Positions 25,552 through 32,284 of a stretch of DNA of 64,000 nt are shown piece after piece. Position 1 is the stretch's first letter, and each line of letters starts with the position of its first letter. The notes beneath the pieces were generated by a model. The model was not told the origin of the DNA, did no database searches, and worked only from the letters and a program-made list of their open reading frames with translations. The position numbers and the translations under genes are program-made. Where the stretch lies: positions 1 through 64,000 of the forward strand of contig CACYQO010000003.1 of assembly GCA_902776545.1 (NCBI GenBank). Direction: 5' to 3'. This DNA is from an uncultured Prevotellaceae bacterium (GTDB lineage Bacteria; Bacteroidota; Bacteroidia; Bacteroidales; Bacteroidaceae).

Positions 25552-26074
25552 ATCCGTTTTGTTTTAAGTAGTTCGCCATTTTCTCTTTTCCCCGATGCAG
25601 ATGCGACTTCACCGTATTTTCTGCGATACCCGTCACCTTGGCGATCTGGTCGATGGGATAGCCGTCGATGAGTTGCAACGTGATACAAGTCCGTTCGTCA
25701 GGCTTCAGCAGGGCAAGTGCGGCGTAGATGTCCATTTTCAGCGAGGAAGGTCCTTCCTCTTTCCTCCTTTCTCCTTCCTCGAAAGAGACTGTTTCCACTT
25801 TTCTCTTTCGCACCTCGTCATAGAACACATTATACGCAATTCGCATCAGCCAGGTGGAGAAACTCGCCATGCCCCGGAACTTCGTGATGTTCACATAGGC
25901 CTTGATGAAGGTCTCCTGAGCCAGGTCGTCGCTCAACTGTTCATCGCCCAACGTCTGGTTGAGAAAGAACCGACGCACAGGCGACTGATATTTCCTGACA
26001 AGCTGGTCAAAGGCCTTCTTGTTCCGGAATACCGCCACCTGCGTCACGAGGGCAATGTCACTGAGCTCCGCCAT
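25544..26074 (-). CDS. ECF-type RNA polymerase sigma factor
   Basis: 176 residues. Region 2 contains DLAQETFIKAYVNI (about 50-63) and FSTWLMRIAYNVFYDEVRKRK; region 4 contains LQLIDGYPIDQIAKVTGIAENTVKSHLHRGKEKM (about 133-166) with the helix-turn-helix for -35 recognition. It directs RNA polymerase to a set of stress or envelope genes that cannot be named from sequence. The linker between the two regions is extended by an in-frame GGAAGGA-type palindromic element (EEGERRKEEGPSSLK). Gene order DUF6249-pspC-sigma-DUF5056 on one strand suggests an operon; the downstream membrane protein may be its regulator. Confidence 0.93.
   Translation of the reverse strand: MAELSDIALVTQVAVFRNKKAFDQLVRKYQSPVRRFFLNQTLGDEQLSDDLAQETFIKAYVNITKFRGMASFSTWLMRIAYNVFYDEVRKRKVETVSFEEGERRKEEGPSSLKMDIYAALALLKPDERTCITLQLIDGYPIDQIAKVTGIAENTVKSHLHRGKEKMANYLKQNGYD
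25742..25781. repeat. Short GGAAGGA palindromic element inside the sigma-factor gene
   Basis: Begins CGAGGAAGG and ends CCTTCCTCG with a small centre; minimal version of the ATPase copies. Encodes the linker insertion between sigma regions 2 and 4. Confidence 0.75.
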
Positions 26075-26087
26075 ATTTCCTGTTTTT

Positions 26088-26145
26088 GCAACGGACTACA
26101 CGACTTAACGACTGAGGAAAGTCCTTTAGTCCTGTAGTCCGCTGC
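26088..26145. repeat. GCAACGGACTACA inverted repeat, copy 2
   Basis: GCAACGGACTACACGACT (26088-26105) pairs with AGTCCTGTAGTCCGCTGC (26128-26145). Sits between the pspC stop and the sigma-factor ATG, so it would fold in the operon mRNA. Confidence 0.85.
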
Positions 26146-26147
26146 TG

Positions 26148-26339
26148 TTATACTAATCTTTTTTCCGGCATCACAATCCACAGCACGATGTAGAAAATCA
26201 GTCCACAGAAAGCTGTAAAGAGTGTGAGGAAAGCGTAGGCGATACGCACCAGCACGGGATCGAAGTCGAAATACTCTGCGAGTCCGCCACATACACCGGC
26301 GATGACCCGGTTGTTTGAACGCATTAATCTCTTATTCAT
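26148..26339 (-). CDS. PspC-domain membrane protein
   Basis: 63 residues, nearly all PspC domain: N-terminal MRSNNRVIAGVCGGLAEYFD (7-26), then two membrane segments ending in LWIVMPEKR. PspC domains sense envelope stress at the inner membrane. It starts 8 nt inside the upstream DUF6249 gene (coupled) and is followed, across an inverted repeat, by the ECF sigma gene, which suggests an envelope-stress group. Confidence 0.9.
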   Translation of the reverse strand: MNKRLMRSNNRVIAGVCGGLAEYFDFDPVLVRIAYAFLTLFTAFCGLIFYIVLWIVMPEKRLV

Positions 26340-27021
26340 TGTTGTAATTATTTGAGGAATTGTTGTAATTATCTACACGATTGTCATTCAGAGGATCGTT
26401 TCCGTTAGCACCCGACTTCTTGGCGATGACCACCTTGCCGAGACCGATACAGAACACGAGTGCACCAATTCCGAAGCCGATCTTTCCTGCCACGATACCG
26501 AGGAAGATGGCGAGACCGATGCCGAGGAAGATCTGACGCAGACCAGCGGTGTAGTCGTTAGAGTTCTGCGGCTCGTTCGGTGTGTTCCCCTTCAGCACCT
26601 CGTCGGGAATAGGCTGTCCGTTCTGGATGGCCATCTGTGCCAGCTTATAACGCTCTTTCCGGTTCTTGTTCACGAAATAGAAGACCACGAAAATGATCAG
26701 CAGCGGTGCCAACAGGAAGATGACGATGATGGAGACAATACTCACGGCGACCCAAGGTTCAAAGAAGCCACCCATGGTTTCCATCACCTCCTTGAGTTCC
26801 TGTGCATCCTTGCTGGAGTAGGTAACACTGCGGGTGACATAGCTGTTGTCCTCTGCTTCGTCGTCAATAGCTGTTGTGTCAGAAAAGGCTTCGATTGCAT
26901 CCTTTGCCTTAGTAGAGTCCACCAGCTCCGTCCGGGGCGTGTGGCGATGCTTCTGTGCTGCAGCCTCAACATTCATGCCGAGTGCGAGCACCATGGCGAT
27001 TGTAATCAATAACTGTTTCAT
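26332..27021 (-). CDS. DUF6249-like membrane protein
   Basis: 229 residues. Signal peptide (about 1-22), an Asp/Ser-rich stretch (about 30-85), a membrane helix (about 95-120, VAVSIVSIIVIFLLAPLLII), a short cytosolic piece with YKLAQMAIQNGQPIPDEVLKG (typical of DUF6249), two further helices (about 164-200) and an Asn-rich tail. First gene of the group with PspC and the ECF sigma factor; the arrangement is repeated in many Bacteroidota. Function unknown. Confidence 0.8.
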   Translation of the reverse strand: MKQLLITIAMVLALGMNVEAAAQKHRHTPRTELVDSTKAKDAIEAFSDTTAIDDEAEDNSYVTRSVTYSSKDAQELKEVMETMGGFFEPWVAVSIVSIIVIFLLAPLLIIFVVFYFVNKNRKERYKLAQMAIQNGQPIPDEVLKGNTPNEPQNSNDYTAGLRQIFLGIGLAIFLGIVAGKIGFGIGALVFCIGLGKVVIAKKSGANGNDPLNDNRVDNYNNSSNNYNNE

Positions 27022-27146
27022 ATCATTTCTCCTTTTTTAATTCTTTAATCTTTTAATATTTTAATTCTTTAATTTTATAATTTTCTAATTCTCCAATTTT
27101 CCAATTCTCATTTGTCCGTTTGACGTAACAAATCATTAATAAGTTG

Positions 27147-27154
27147 CAAAGATA
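27147..27154 (-). promoter_or_regulatory. -7 box for DUF6249-pspC-sigma operon
   Basis: Minus strand TATCTTTG, about 126 nt upstream of the DUF6249 ATG. The leader between them (27022-27140) contains AATTCTTTAATTTT-type quasi-repeats. Confidence 0.6.
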
Positions 27155-27197
27155 GCAAATAATTTATGAAAATCTGTGTAATCTGTGGCTTTTTTCT

Positions 27198-27205
27198 TAA
27201 TTTTG
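27198..27205 (+). promoter_or_regulatory. -7 box for the rRNA methyltransferase gene
   Basis: TAATTTTG, 21 nt upstream of the ATG at 27227, directly after an ACAGATT-family half-repeat (27172-27190). Confidence 0.55.
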
Positions 27206-27226
27206 CGCCTAAATTCAACGCACGAG

Positions 27227-28753
27227 ATGACATTACCGGAAGATTTTATCCGAGAGACACGGCTACTCATGGGCGAAGCCCGCTTTAACCGCTTCTTAGG
27301 AGCCTTCGACGAAGAGGCCCCTGTGAGCATTCGGGTTAATCCGAGGAAGGTGGAAAGTGGAAAGTGGAAAGAGAATACTCCTACAGCAGAATTAGACGCA
27401 GAAATGGTCGCAGAAACATCCTCAGCATTATCATCTGAATCTGCCTCAGAATCTGCCTCAAAACATATCTCCTTCCTCTTTCCTCCTTCCTCTTTCCTCG
27501 AAAAAAACATTCCTCATTCCTCCTTCCTCCTTCCTCGAGAAAGAGTCCCCTGGTGCTCCGAAGGCTACTACCTCTCCGGTCGTCCCCAGTTCACCTTCGA
27601 CCCCCTCTTCCATGCCGGCTGCTACTACGTTCAGGAAGCCGCCTCTATGTTCATCACCCACGTCCTCCGGGAATTGAGTAATCTCATTCCTCATTCCTCA
27701 TTCTTGCGTCCCTTCGGTAGCAAGCGGCCTTGGGCCGAGCGCCTCCTTCCTCGAAACATCCTCGACCTCTGCGCTGCCCCCGGCGGTAAGTCCACCGCCA
27801 TGCGCACGGTTCTTCCCGAAGGCAGTATCCTCGTGAGCAACGAGCCGATACCGACAAGAGCTCAGATTCTTCTGGAGAACATCACCAAATGGGGTTGGCC
27901 CGACTGCATCGTCACCAACAACTACCCTCGTGACTTCCGCAAGGCGAAGATGCTATTCGATCTCATCCTCTGCGACGTCCCCTGCTCCGGCGAAGGCATG
28001 TTCCGCAAGGATCCCGCCACCATCAGCGAGTGGAGTCTCCAGAACGTGGAGAAATGTTGGCGCCTGCAACGCGAAATCGTCGCCGATGCCTGGGAATGTC
28101 TGAATCCCGGTGGTATATTAATATATAGTACGTGTACCTATAATATAAAAGAGAACGAGGAAAACGTGCGTTGGATCCTCGAGACCTACGACGCCGAGGC
28201 CCTTACCATCCCCACCGACCCCTCGTGGAACATCACGGGTTCTCTCCTCCCCGGCTTCAATGCCCCCGTCTACCGTTTCATCCCCGGCATCACCCGCAGC
28301 GAAGGGTTGTTCCTTTGTGTTCTTCGTAAACGAGGAAAGTGGAAAGAGGAAAGAGGAAAGAGAATAGTCCTGCCGCAGAATCTATTCTTGAATGTAATTT
28401 CTTCTCCCCCTAAGTTCTTTGCAGAGCAAAGCGGCAAAGCCGAGCGAGGGGGAGCTAGAGGGGGTCTGAACCAGCGCCAGACAATTCCCTCGTTCAGACC
28501 ACCCCTAACCCCTCCTGACTCAGGAGGGGAAACGCCACGCGTCGATCTTTCCTATCAAGACGCACTAAGTTATCTGAGGGGCGAGGCACTCGTCCTACCC
28601 CCCGACACCCCACGTGGCATCGTGACCGTCACCTACCGTGGCGTCCCCCTCGGTCCCGCCAAGAACATCGGCCCCCGCGCCAACAACCTCTACCCCAAGC
28701 CTTGGCGCATCAAGTCCACCCATCTCCCTTCTGAACCACCCATAATCATATAA
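27227..28753 (+). CDS. RsmB/RsmF-type rRNA cytosine-C5 methyltransferase with three repeat insertions
   Basis: 508 residues from the ATG at 27227 (an upstream ATG at 27185 lies before the promoter box). It methylates C5 of a cytosine in rRNA using SAM. Motifs: [11 protein letters not shown] (SAM binding), [14 protein letters not shown] and [14 protein letters not shown], which carry the two catalytic Cys. Three in-frame insertions come from dispersed elements: residues about 39-104 (ending [11 protein letters not shown]), about 151-176, and about 369-435 (with [17 protein letters not shown] and a CCCCTCCTGACTCAGGAGGGG-like palindrome). They lie outside the motifs; without them the protein would be near 350-400 residues long. 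The C-terminus resembles the PUA-like end of this family. Confidence 0.9.
   Translation: MTLPEDFIRETRLLMGEARFNRFLGAFDEEAPVSIRVNPRKVESGKWKENTPTAELDAEMVAETSSALSSESASESASKHISFLFPPSSFLEKNIPHSSFLLPRERVPWCSEGYYLSGRPQFTFDPLFHAGCYYVQEAASMFITHVLRELSNLIPHSSFLRPFGSKRPWAERLLPRNILDLCAAPGGKSTAMRTVLPEGSILVSNEPIPTRAQILLENITKWGWPDCIVTNNYPRDFRKAKMLFDLILCDVPCSGEGMFRKDPATISEWSLQNVEKCWRLQREIVADAWECLNPGGILIYSTCTYNIKENEENVRWILETYDAEALTIPTDPSWNITGSLLPGFNAPVYRFIPGITRSEGLFLCVLRKRGKWKEERGKRIVLPQNLFLNVISSPPKFFAEQSGKAERGGARGGLNQRQTIPSFRPPLTPPDSGGETPRVDLSYQDALSYLRGEALVLPPDTPRGIVTVTYRGVPLGPAKNIGPRANNLYPKPWRIKSTHLPSEPPIII
27341..27538. repeat. GGAAAGTGG/GGAAGG palindromic element in the methyltransferase gene, copy 1
   Basis: Left arm GAGGAAGGTGGAAAGTGG, core AGAATACTCCTACAGCAG, right arms TCCTCTTTCCTCCTTCC and, a second time, CATTCCTCCTTCCTCC. 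Core is shared with the folA element. In frame. Confidence 0.82.
27677..27754. repeat. CATTCCT element in the methyltransferase gene, copy 2
   Basis: CTCATTCCTCATTCCTC at the left and CTCCTTCCTCGAAAC at the right, with a GTCCCTTCGGTAGCAAGCGG middle. In frame, just before the SAM motif. Confidence 0.65.
28330..28530. repeat. Composite repeat in the methyltransferase gene, copy 3
   Basis: Starts GAGGAAAGTGGAAAGAGG, core AGAATAGTCCTGCCGCAG, then AAGTTCTTTGCAGAGCAAAG as at 4925-4970, and an inverted CCCCTCC/GGAGGGG pair. Several element types are joined in one insertion. Confidence 0.75.
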
Positions 28754-28755
28754 CA

Positions 28756-28811
28756 GCAACGGACAACAGGACTACAGGAAAAAAGAGTCTTTAAGTCGTG
28801 TAGTCCGTTGC
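28756..28811. repeat. GCAACGGACTACA inverted repeat, copy 3
   Basis: Begins GCAACGGACAACAGGACT, ends GTGTAGTCCGTTGC; between the methyltransferase stop (28753) and thyA. Could act as terminator or mRNA-stabilising stem. Confidence 0.8.
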
Positions 28812-28826
28812 AAAAATAATAGAAAT

Positions 28827-29621
28827 ATGAAACAGTATTTAGACATCCTCAACCGCATCCTCACCGAAGGCACAGAGAAAGGTGACCGTACAGGCACCGG
28901 CACTATCAGCATCTTCGGCACCCAGTCGCGTTACAACCTCGACGACGGATTCCCCCTGCTCACCACGAAGAAGCTCCATCTGAAATCGATCATCTACGAA
29001 CTGCTCTGGTTCCTCAAGGGCGACACTAACGTGAAATACCTTCAGGAGCACGGTGTCCGTATCTGGAACGAGTGGGCCGACGAAAACGGCGAACTCGGTC
29101 CCGTATATGGTCACCAATGGCGTTCATGGCCCGACTATAACGGCGGCACAATAGATCAGATCCAGTATGTGCTGGACCAGCTGAAGAACAATCCCAACTC
29201 CCGTCGTATGATCGTCTCTGCCTGGAACGTGGCCGAGGTCAACGAGATGGCACTGCCTCCCTGTCACACTATCTTCCAGTTCTACGTGGCCGGTGACCGC
29301 CTGTCGCTCCAACTCTACCAGCGTTCGGCAGACACCTTCCTTGGCGTACCCTTCAACATCGCCTCCTATGCCCTGCTCCTGATGATGATGGCCCAGGTGA
29401 CGGGCTTCAAACCTGGTGACTTCATCCACACCACGGGTGACACCCATCTCTATCTGAACCACATCGAGCAGGCCAAGCTCCAGCTCACCCGTGAACCCCG
29501 TCCCCTGCCCCAGATGAAGATCAATCCCGATGTCAAGTCCCTCTTCGATTTCCAGTACGAGGACTTCGAACTCGTCGGCTACGATCCCCATCCCCACATC
29601 AAAGCAGAAGTAAGTGTTTAA
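28827..29621 (+). CDS. thyA: Thymidylate synthase
   Basis: 264 residues, the normal length. It converts dUMP to dTMP with methylene-tetrahydrofolate. The folate/dUMP motifs are complete: [11 protein letters not shown] (22-32), the catalytic Cys in [13 protein letters not shown], and [19 protein letters not shown]. The folA gene follows 129 bp later, the usual pairing because thymidylate synthase produces dihydrofolate that DHFR must reduce. No insertion element is seen in this gene, which is very tightly packed. Confidence 0.97.
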   Translation: MKQYLDILNRILTEGTEKGDRTGTGTISIFGTQSRYNLDDGFPLLTTKKLHLKSIIYELLWFLKGDTNVKYLQEHGVRIWNEWADENGELGPVYGHQWRSWPDYNGGTIDQIQYVLDQLKNNPNSRRMIVSAWNVAEVNEMALPPCHTIFQFYVAGDRLSLQLYQRSADTFLGVPFNIASYALLLMMMAQVTGFKPGDFIHTTGDTHLYLNHIEQAKLQLTREPRPLPQMKINPDVKSLFDFQYEDFELVGYDPHPHIKAEVSV

Positions 29622-29628
29622 TTTTTTG

Positions 29629-29740
29629 GTTTACGGTTTACAGTTTACGGTTTACAGATGAAATGCTGGCAAGCCATTCACTGACTCATTCACTGACTCC
29701 GATGTAATCAACTGTAAACTGTAAACCGTAAACTGTAAAC
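29629..29740. repeat. Inverted quasi-repeat, TTTACAG/TTTACGG family, between thyA and folA
   Basis: 29-nt arms 29629-29657 and 29712-29740 pair at 27 of 29 positions by hand alignment. The loop holds two CATTCACTGACT direct repeats. Confidence 0.88.
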
Positions 29741-29750
29741 AATAAAGAAT

Positions 29751-30380
29751 ATGATTACTATCATAGCGGCAGTAGCCAAGAACAGAGCCATCGGTTTTAA
29801 GAACAAACTGATTTACTGGCTCCCGAACGACCTGAAGCGTTTCAAGGCGCTCACCACAGGCCACACCATCATCATGGGTCGTAACACCTTCCTCTCCCTT
29901 CCCAAGGGCGCCCTCCCCAACCGTCGGAACATCGTCCTCTCTAAAACAATGTGGAAAGAGGAAAGAGGAAAGTGGAAAAAGAATACTCCTGCGGCAGAAT
30001 TCATCTCTGAAGAACCTGCCGCAGAGCCTGAACTTGATAGTAATCTCTTTCCTCTTTCCACATTCCACATTCCACAAAAGAACATCGATGTCTTCCCCTC
30101 CCTCGAAGCCGCTTTGCAGCACTGCACCCCCGACGAAGACATCTACATCATCGGCGGAGCCAGCGTATATCAGCAGGCCCTGCCCATCGCAGACCGTCTC
30201 TGTCTCACGGAGATCGACGACACCCCTGCCGAGGCCGACACCTTCTTCCCGCCCTACGAAGACGACTGGCAGGAAGAAAGCCGTGAAGACCATCCCGTCG
30301 ATGATCGTCACGCCTTCCCCTACTCCTTCGTCGACTACCGCCGGCTATCGGACGTCAAGCAGTCTGAGGAAGCCCGTTAG
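29751..30380 (+). CDS. folA: Dihydrofolate reductase with a 44-residue in-frame insertion
   Basis: 209 residues against 160-170 for the family. It reduces dihydrofolate with NADPH. Family motifs are present: IAAVAKNRAIGF (5-16), WLPNDLKRFKALTTGHTIIMGRNTF (23-47) and IIGGASVYQQAL in the C-terminal half. Residues 67-110 (from WKEERGKWKKNTP to HIPQK) do not belong to DHFR and match the nucleotide element 29950-30076; the fold resumes with IDVFPSLEAAL, a conserved segment. The insertion falls in a turn between two strands, away from the active site. The stop overlaps the convergent STAS gene by 36 bp. Confidence 0.93.
   Translation: MITIIAAVAKNRAIGFKNKLIYWLPNDLKRFKALTTGHTIIMGRNTFLSLPKGALPNRRNIVLSKTMWKEERGKWKKNTPAAEFISEEPAAEPELDSNLFPLSTFHIPQKNIDVFPSLEAALQHCTPDEDIYIIGGASVYQQALPIADRLCLTEIDDTPAEADTFFPPYEDDWQEESREDHPVDDRHAFPYSFVDYRRLSDVKQSEEAR
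29950..30076. repeat. Palindromic element inside folA
   Basis: 127 bp, termini TGTGGAA and TTCCACA, arms of GGAAAGA-type units; core AGAATACTCCTGCGGCAG as in the methyltransferase copies. Inserted between ACAA and AAAG. Confidence 0.88.
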
Positions 30381-30647
30381 TGTGAGAATTTTCATCACCT
30401 CGCCTTCAACGTGTGTCACGACCAGTGACCCGCCCTTGGCCGCACACTCCTTCCGTAATGTCAGCAGTCCACGCAGTCCGAGGCTGCAGATATACTCCAG
30501 CTTCTGACAGTCAAGTTCAATACTTTTGTTGGCGTTGGCCATCAGTGGTTTCAGGTCCTCTAAGAATTGTGAGGCCTCGGCCGTGTCGATCCAACCATAA
30601 AGGTATCCGACATAAGATCCGTTTTGTTCTTTAATCTCTATATTCAT
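30345..30647 (-). CDS. STAS-domain anti-sigma factor antagonist
   Basis: 100 residues, single STAS domain like SpoIIAA/RsbV. The serine that would be phosphorylated is the one in YICSLGLRGLLTL (about 55). It is the partner of the kinase domain in the upstream gene; the two reading frames overlap by 4 nt, so they are made together. In partner switching the unphosphorylated form binds a kinase or other target and releases a regulator. Bacteroidota have no sigma-B, so the final target is unknown. Overlaps the convergent folA gene by 36 bp. Confidence 0.92.
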   Translation of the reverse strand: MNIEIKEQNGSYVGYLYGWIDTAEASQFLEDLKPLMANANKSIELDCQKLEYICSLGLRGLLTLRKECAAKGGSLVVTHVEGEVMKILTLTGFLRLLDVR

Positions 30648-32257
30648 AGTTCTGAAATGTTTTTTGTCAGTGTCAGTATATTATAACCGTCGGCAGAACG
30701 CTCGTAGGCCATCGAATCCATGATGCTCTTCACTAAGTAGATACCCAGTCCGCCAATGGGCCTGTCCTGAAGTTCCGCCTCCACGTCGGCATCCTCATGC
30801 TCCGTCGGATCGAAGGGTGCCCCGTGGTCTTTCACCACCAGCGTCATCAGCCCGTCCTCCACCTTTGCCGTCAGTTCCACATGCCCGCGGATACCTTTCG
30901 GATAGGCATAGTTGATCACATTGGCCACCCACTCCTCAATGGCGAGGTTCAGGGTCTTGGCATTCTCTTCGTCGATGCCATGCTCCCGACATACAGAGAA
31001 GAAGAAGCCCCTCATGCGACTCACCTCCGTCATCTCGTTCTTCATGATGATGCGACGGGGGGCCGTGGTGATATTCCTTGAGGTCGTACCATGCCGCAAG
31101 AACAGCAGCGTCATATCGTCGCTCTGTTCCGTGCCATCGGCAAACACGGTCACGTGCTGTTTCAGATAGTCTATCACCTCAATGGCCGAGGCGTGTCTGT
31201 TCTTCTCCACATCGTGCAGCACCCGGTCCTCCCCAAAAAGTTTCCGGCTACCGTCCGAAGCGAAATACATGGCTTCCGTCAGACCGTCGGTATAGAGCAG
31301 CAGCGCCGTGTCAACGGGGAAGTCGATCTGCTTTTCCTCATAGCGGAAATGGTCTTCGATGCCTATGGGCACGTTCGTCTCCACCTCTAACAACTGACAC
31401 TTGCCGTCGTTCGACAACAACACGGGTGCATTGTGGGCCGCATTGCAGTACGTCAGGTAGTGCGTGCGGAGGTCGAGCACCCCGACAAAGATGGTCACGA
31501 ACACCATCGAGTCATTGGTCGAGGCGATGGCATGATTCATCTCCCTCACGATGTTGGCCGGACTCTGATAGTTACCTGCCAGATTCCGGAAAAGTGTCCG
31601 GGTCACGGCCATATAGAGCGACGCCGGCACACCCTTTCCTGCCACATCGCCGATGATGAAGAACAGCTCGTCACCCTCGATGATGAAATCGTAGAGATCG
31701 CCACCCACCTCCTTGGCGGGCGTCATCGTGGCAAAGAGGTCCAGGTCGTCACGCTCCGGGAAGATGGTGGGGATCATCCCCATCTGGATGTCGTGGGCAA
31801 TCACCAGTTCACTCTGCAGACGTTCCTTACCTGCCGTCGTCACTTTCAGATCCTCGATATACTGTTTCAGCGAAGTCTGCATATACCCGAAGGCCTTGCG
31901 CAGCTGCAACAGCTCGTCCTCCGAGTGAATCTCAGGCAACGGCGTGTCGAGATTACCCTCGGCGATACTCACTGCCGACTCTGAGAACTGCCTCAGCGGA
32001 CGAGCCATCTGATAGATGGCCCAGGTGCAGAAGACAAACAACGACACAAGGCCGACGACGAACACGATGGAACCGTATTTCACGATCTCATGTGTCAGCG
32101 GCAAGGTCATGCTGTCGCCCGTGAAATAGAAGAACAAGGCGACGGCTGCCAAGAAGACGCCTGCCGCAATCCCCATAATTCTGAAACTGAGTCTTGCTGC
32201 AAACGACTTCTGGTACGCCAGATCGTACTTGTATTCGAAATTCGGCGCTTCTACCAT
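30644..32257 (-). CDS. SpoIIE-like PP2C phosphatase fused to RsbW-like kinase, with HAMP domain
   Basis: 537 residues. Two membrane helices (about 24-45 and 63-85) and a HAMP domain (about 87-140) precede a PP2C/SpoIIE phosphatase (about 160-385) with AKEVGGDLYDF, GDVAGKGVPASLYMA and ESDDMTLL-like motifs. A C-terminal HATPase domain (about 405-535) has NLAIEEWVANVINYAYP, the DHGAPFDP box and GGLGIYLVKSIMD. One protein thus has both the phosphatase and the kinase that act on the STAS partner encoded next. The periplasmic loop between the helices is short, so the signal is more likely membrane or cytosolic. It lies 27 bp after the 3909-residue gene on the same strand. Confidence 0.92.
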   Translation of the reverse strand: MVEAPNFEYKYDLAYQKSFAARLSFRIMGIAAGVFLAAVALFFYFTGDSMTLPLTHEIVKYGSIVFVVGLVSLFVFCTWAIYQMARPLRQFSESAVSIAEGNLDTPLPEIHSEDELLQLRKAFGYMQTSLKQYIEDLKVTTAGKERLQSELVIAHDIQMGMIPTIFPERDDLDLFATMTPAKEVGGDLYDFIIEGDELFFIIGDVAGKGVPASLYMAVTRTLFRNLAGNYQSPANIVREMNHAIASTNDSMVFVTIFVGVLDLRTHYLTYCNAAHNAPVLLSNDGKCQLLEVETNVPIGIEDHFRYEEKQIDFPVDTALLLYTDGLTEAMYFASDGSRKLFGEDRVLHDVEKNRHASAIEVIDYLKQHVTVFADGTEQSDDMTLLFLRHGTTSRNITTAPRRIIMKNEMTEVSRMRGFFFSVCREHGIDEENAKTLNLAIEEWVANVINYAYPKGIRGHVELTAKVEDGLMTLVVKDHGAPFDPTEHEDADVEAELQDRPIGGLGIYLVKSIMDSMAYERSADGYNILTLTKNISEL

Positions 32258-32284
32258 ACACCTTTTTATATAAATGTCACCCTC

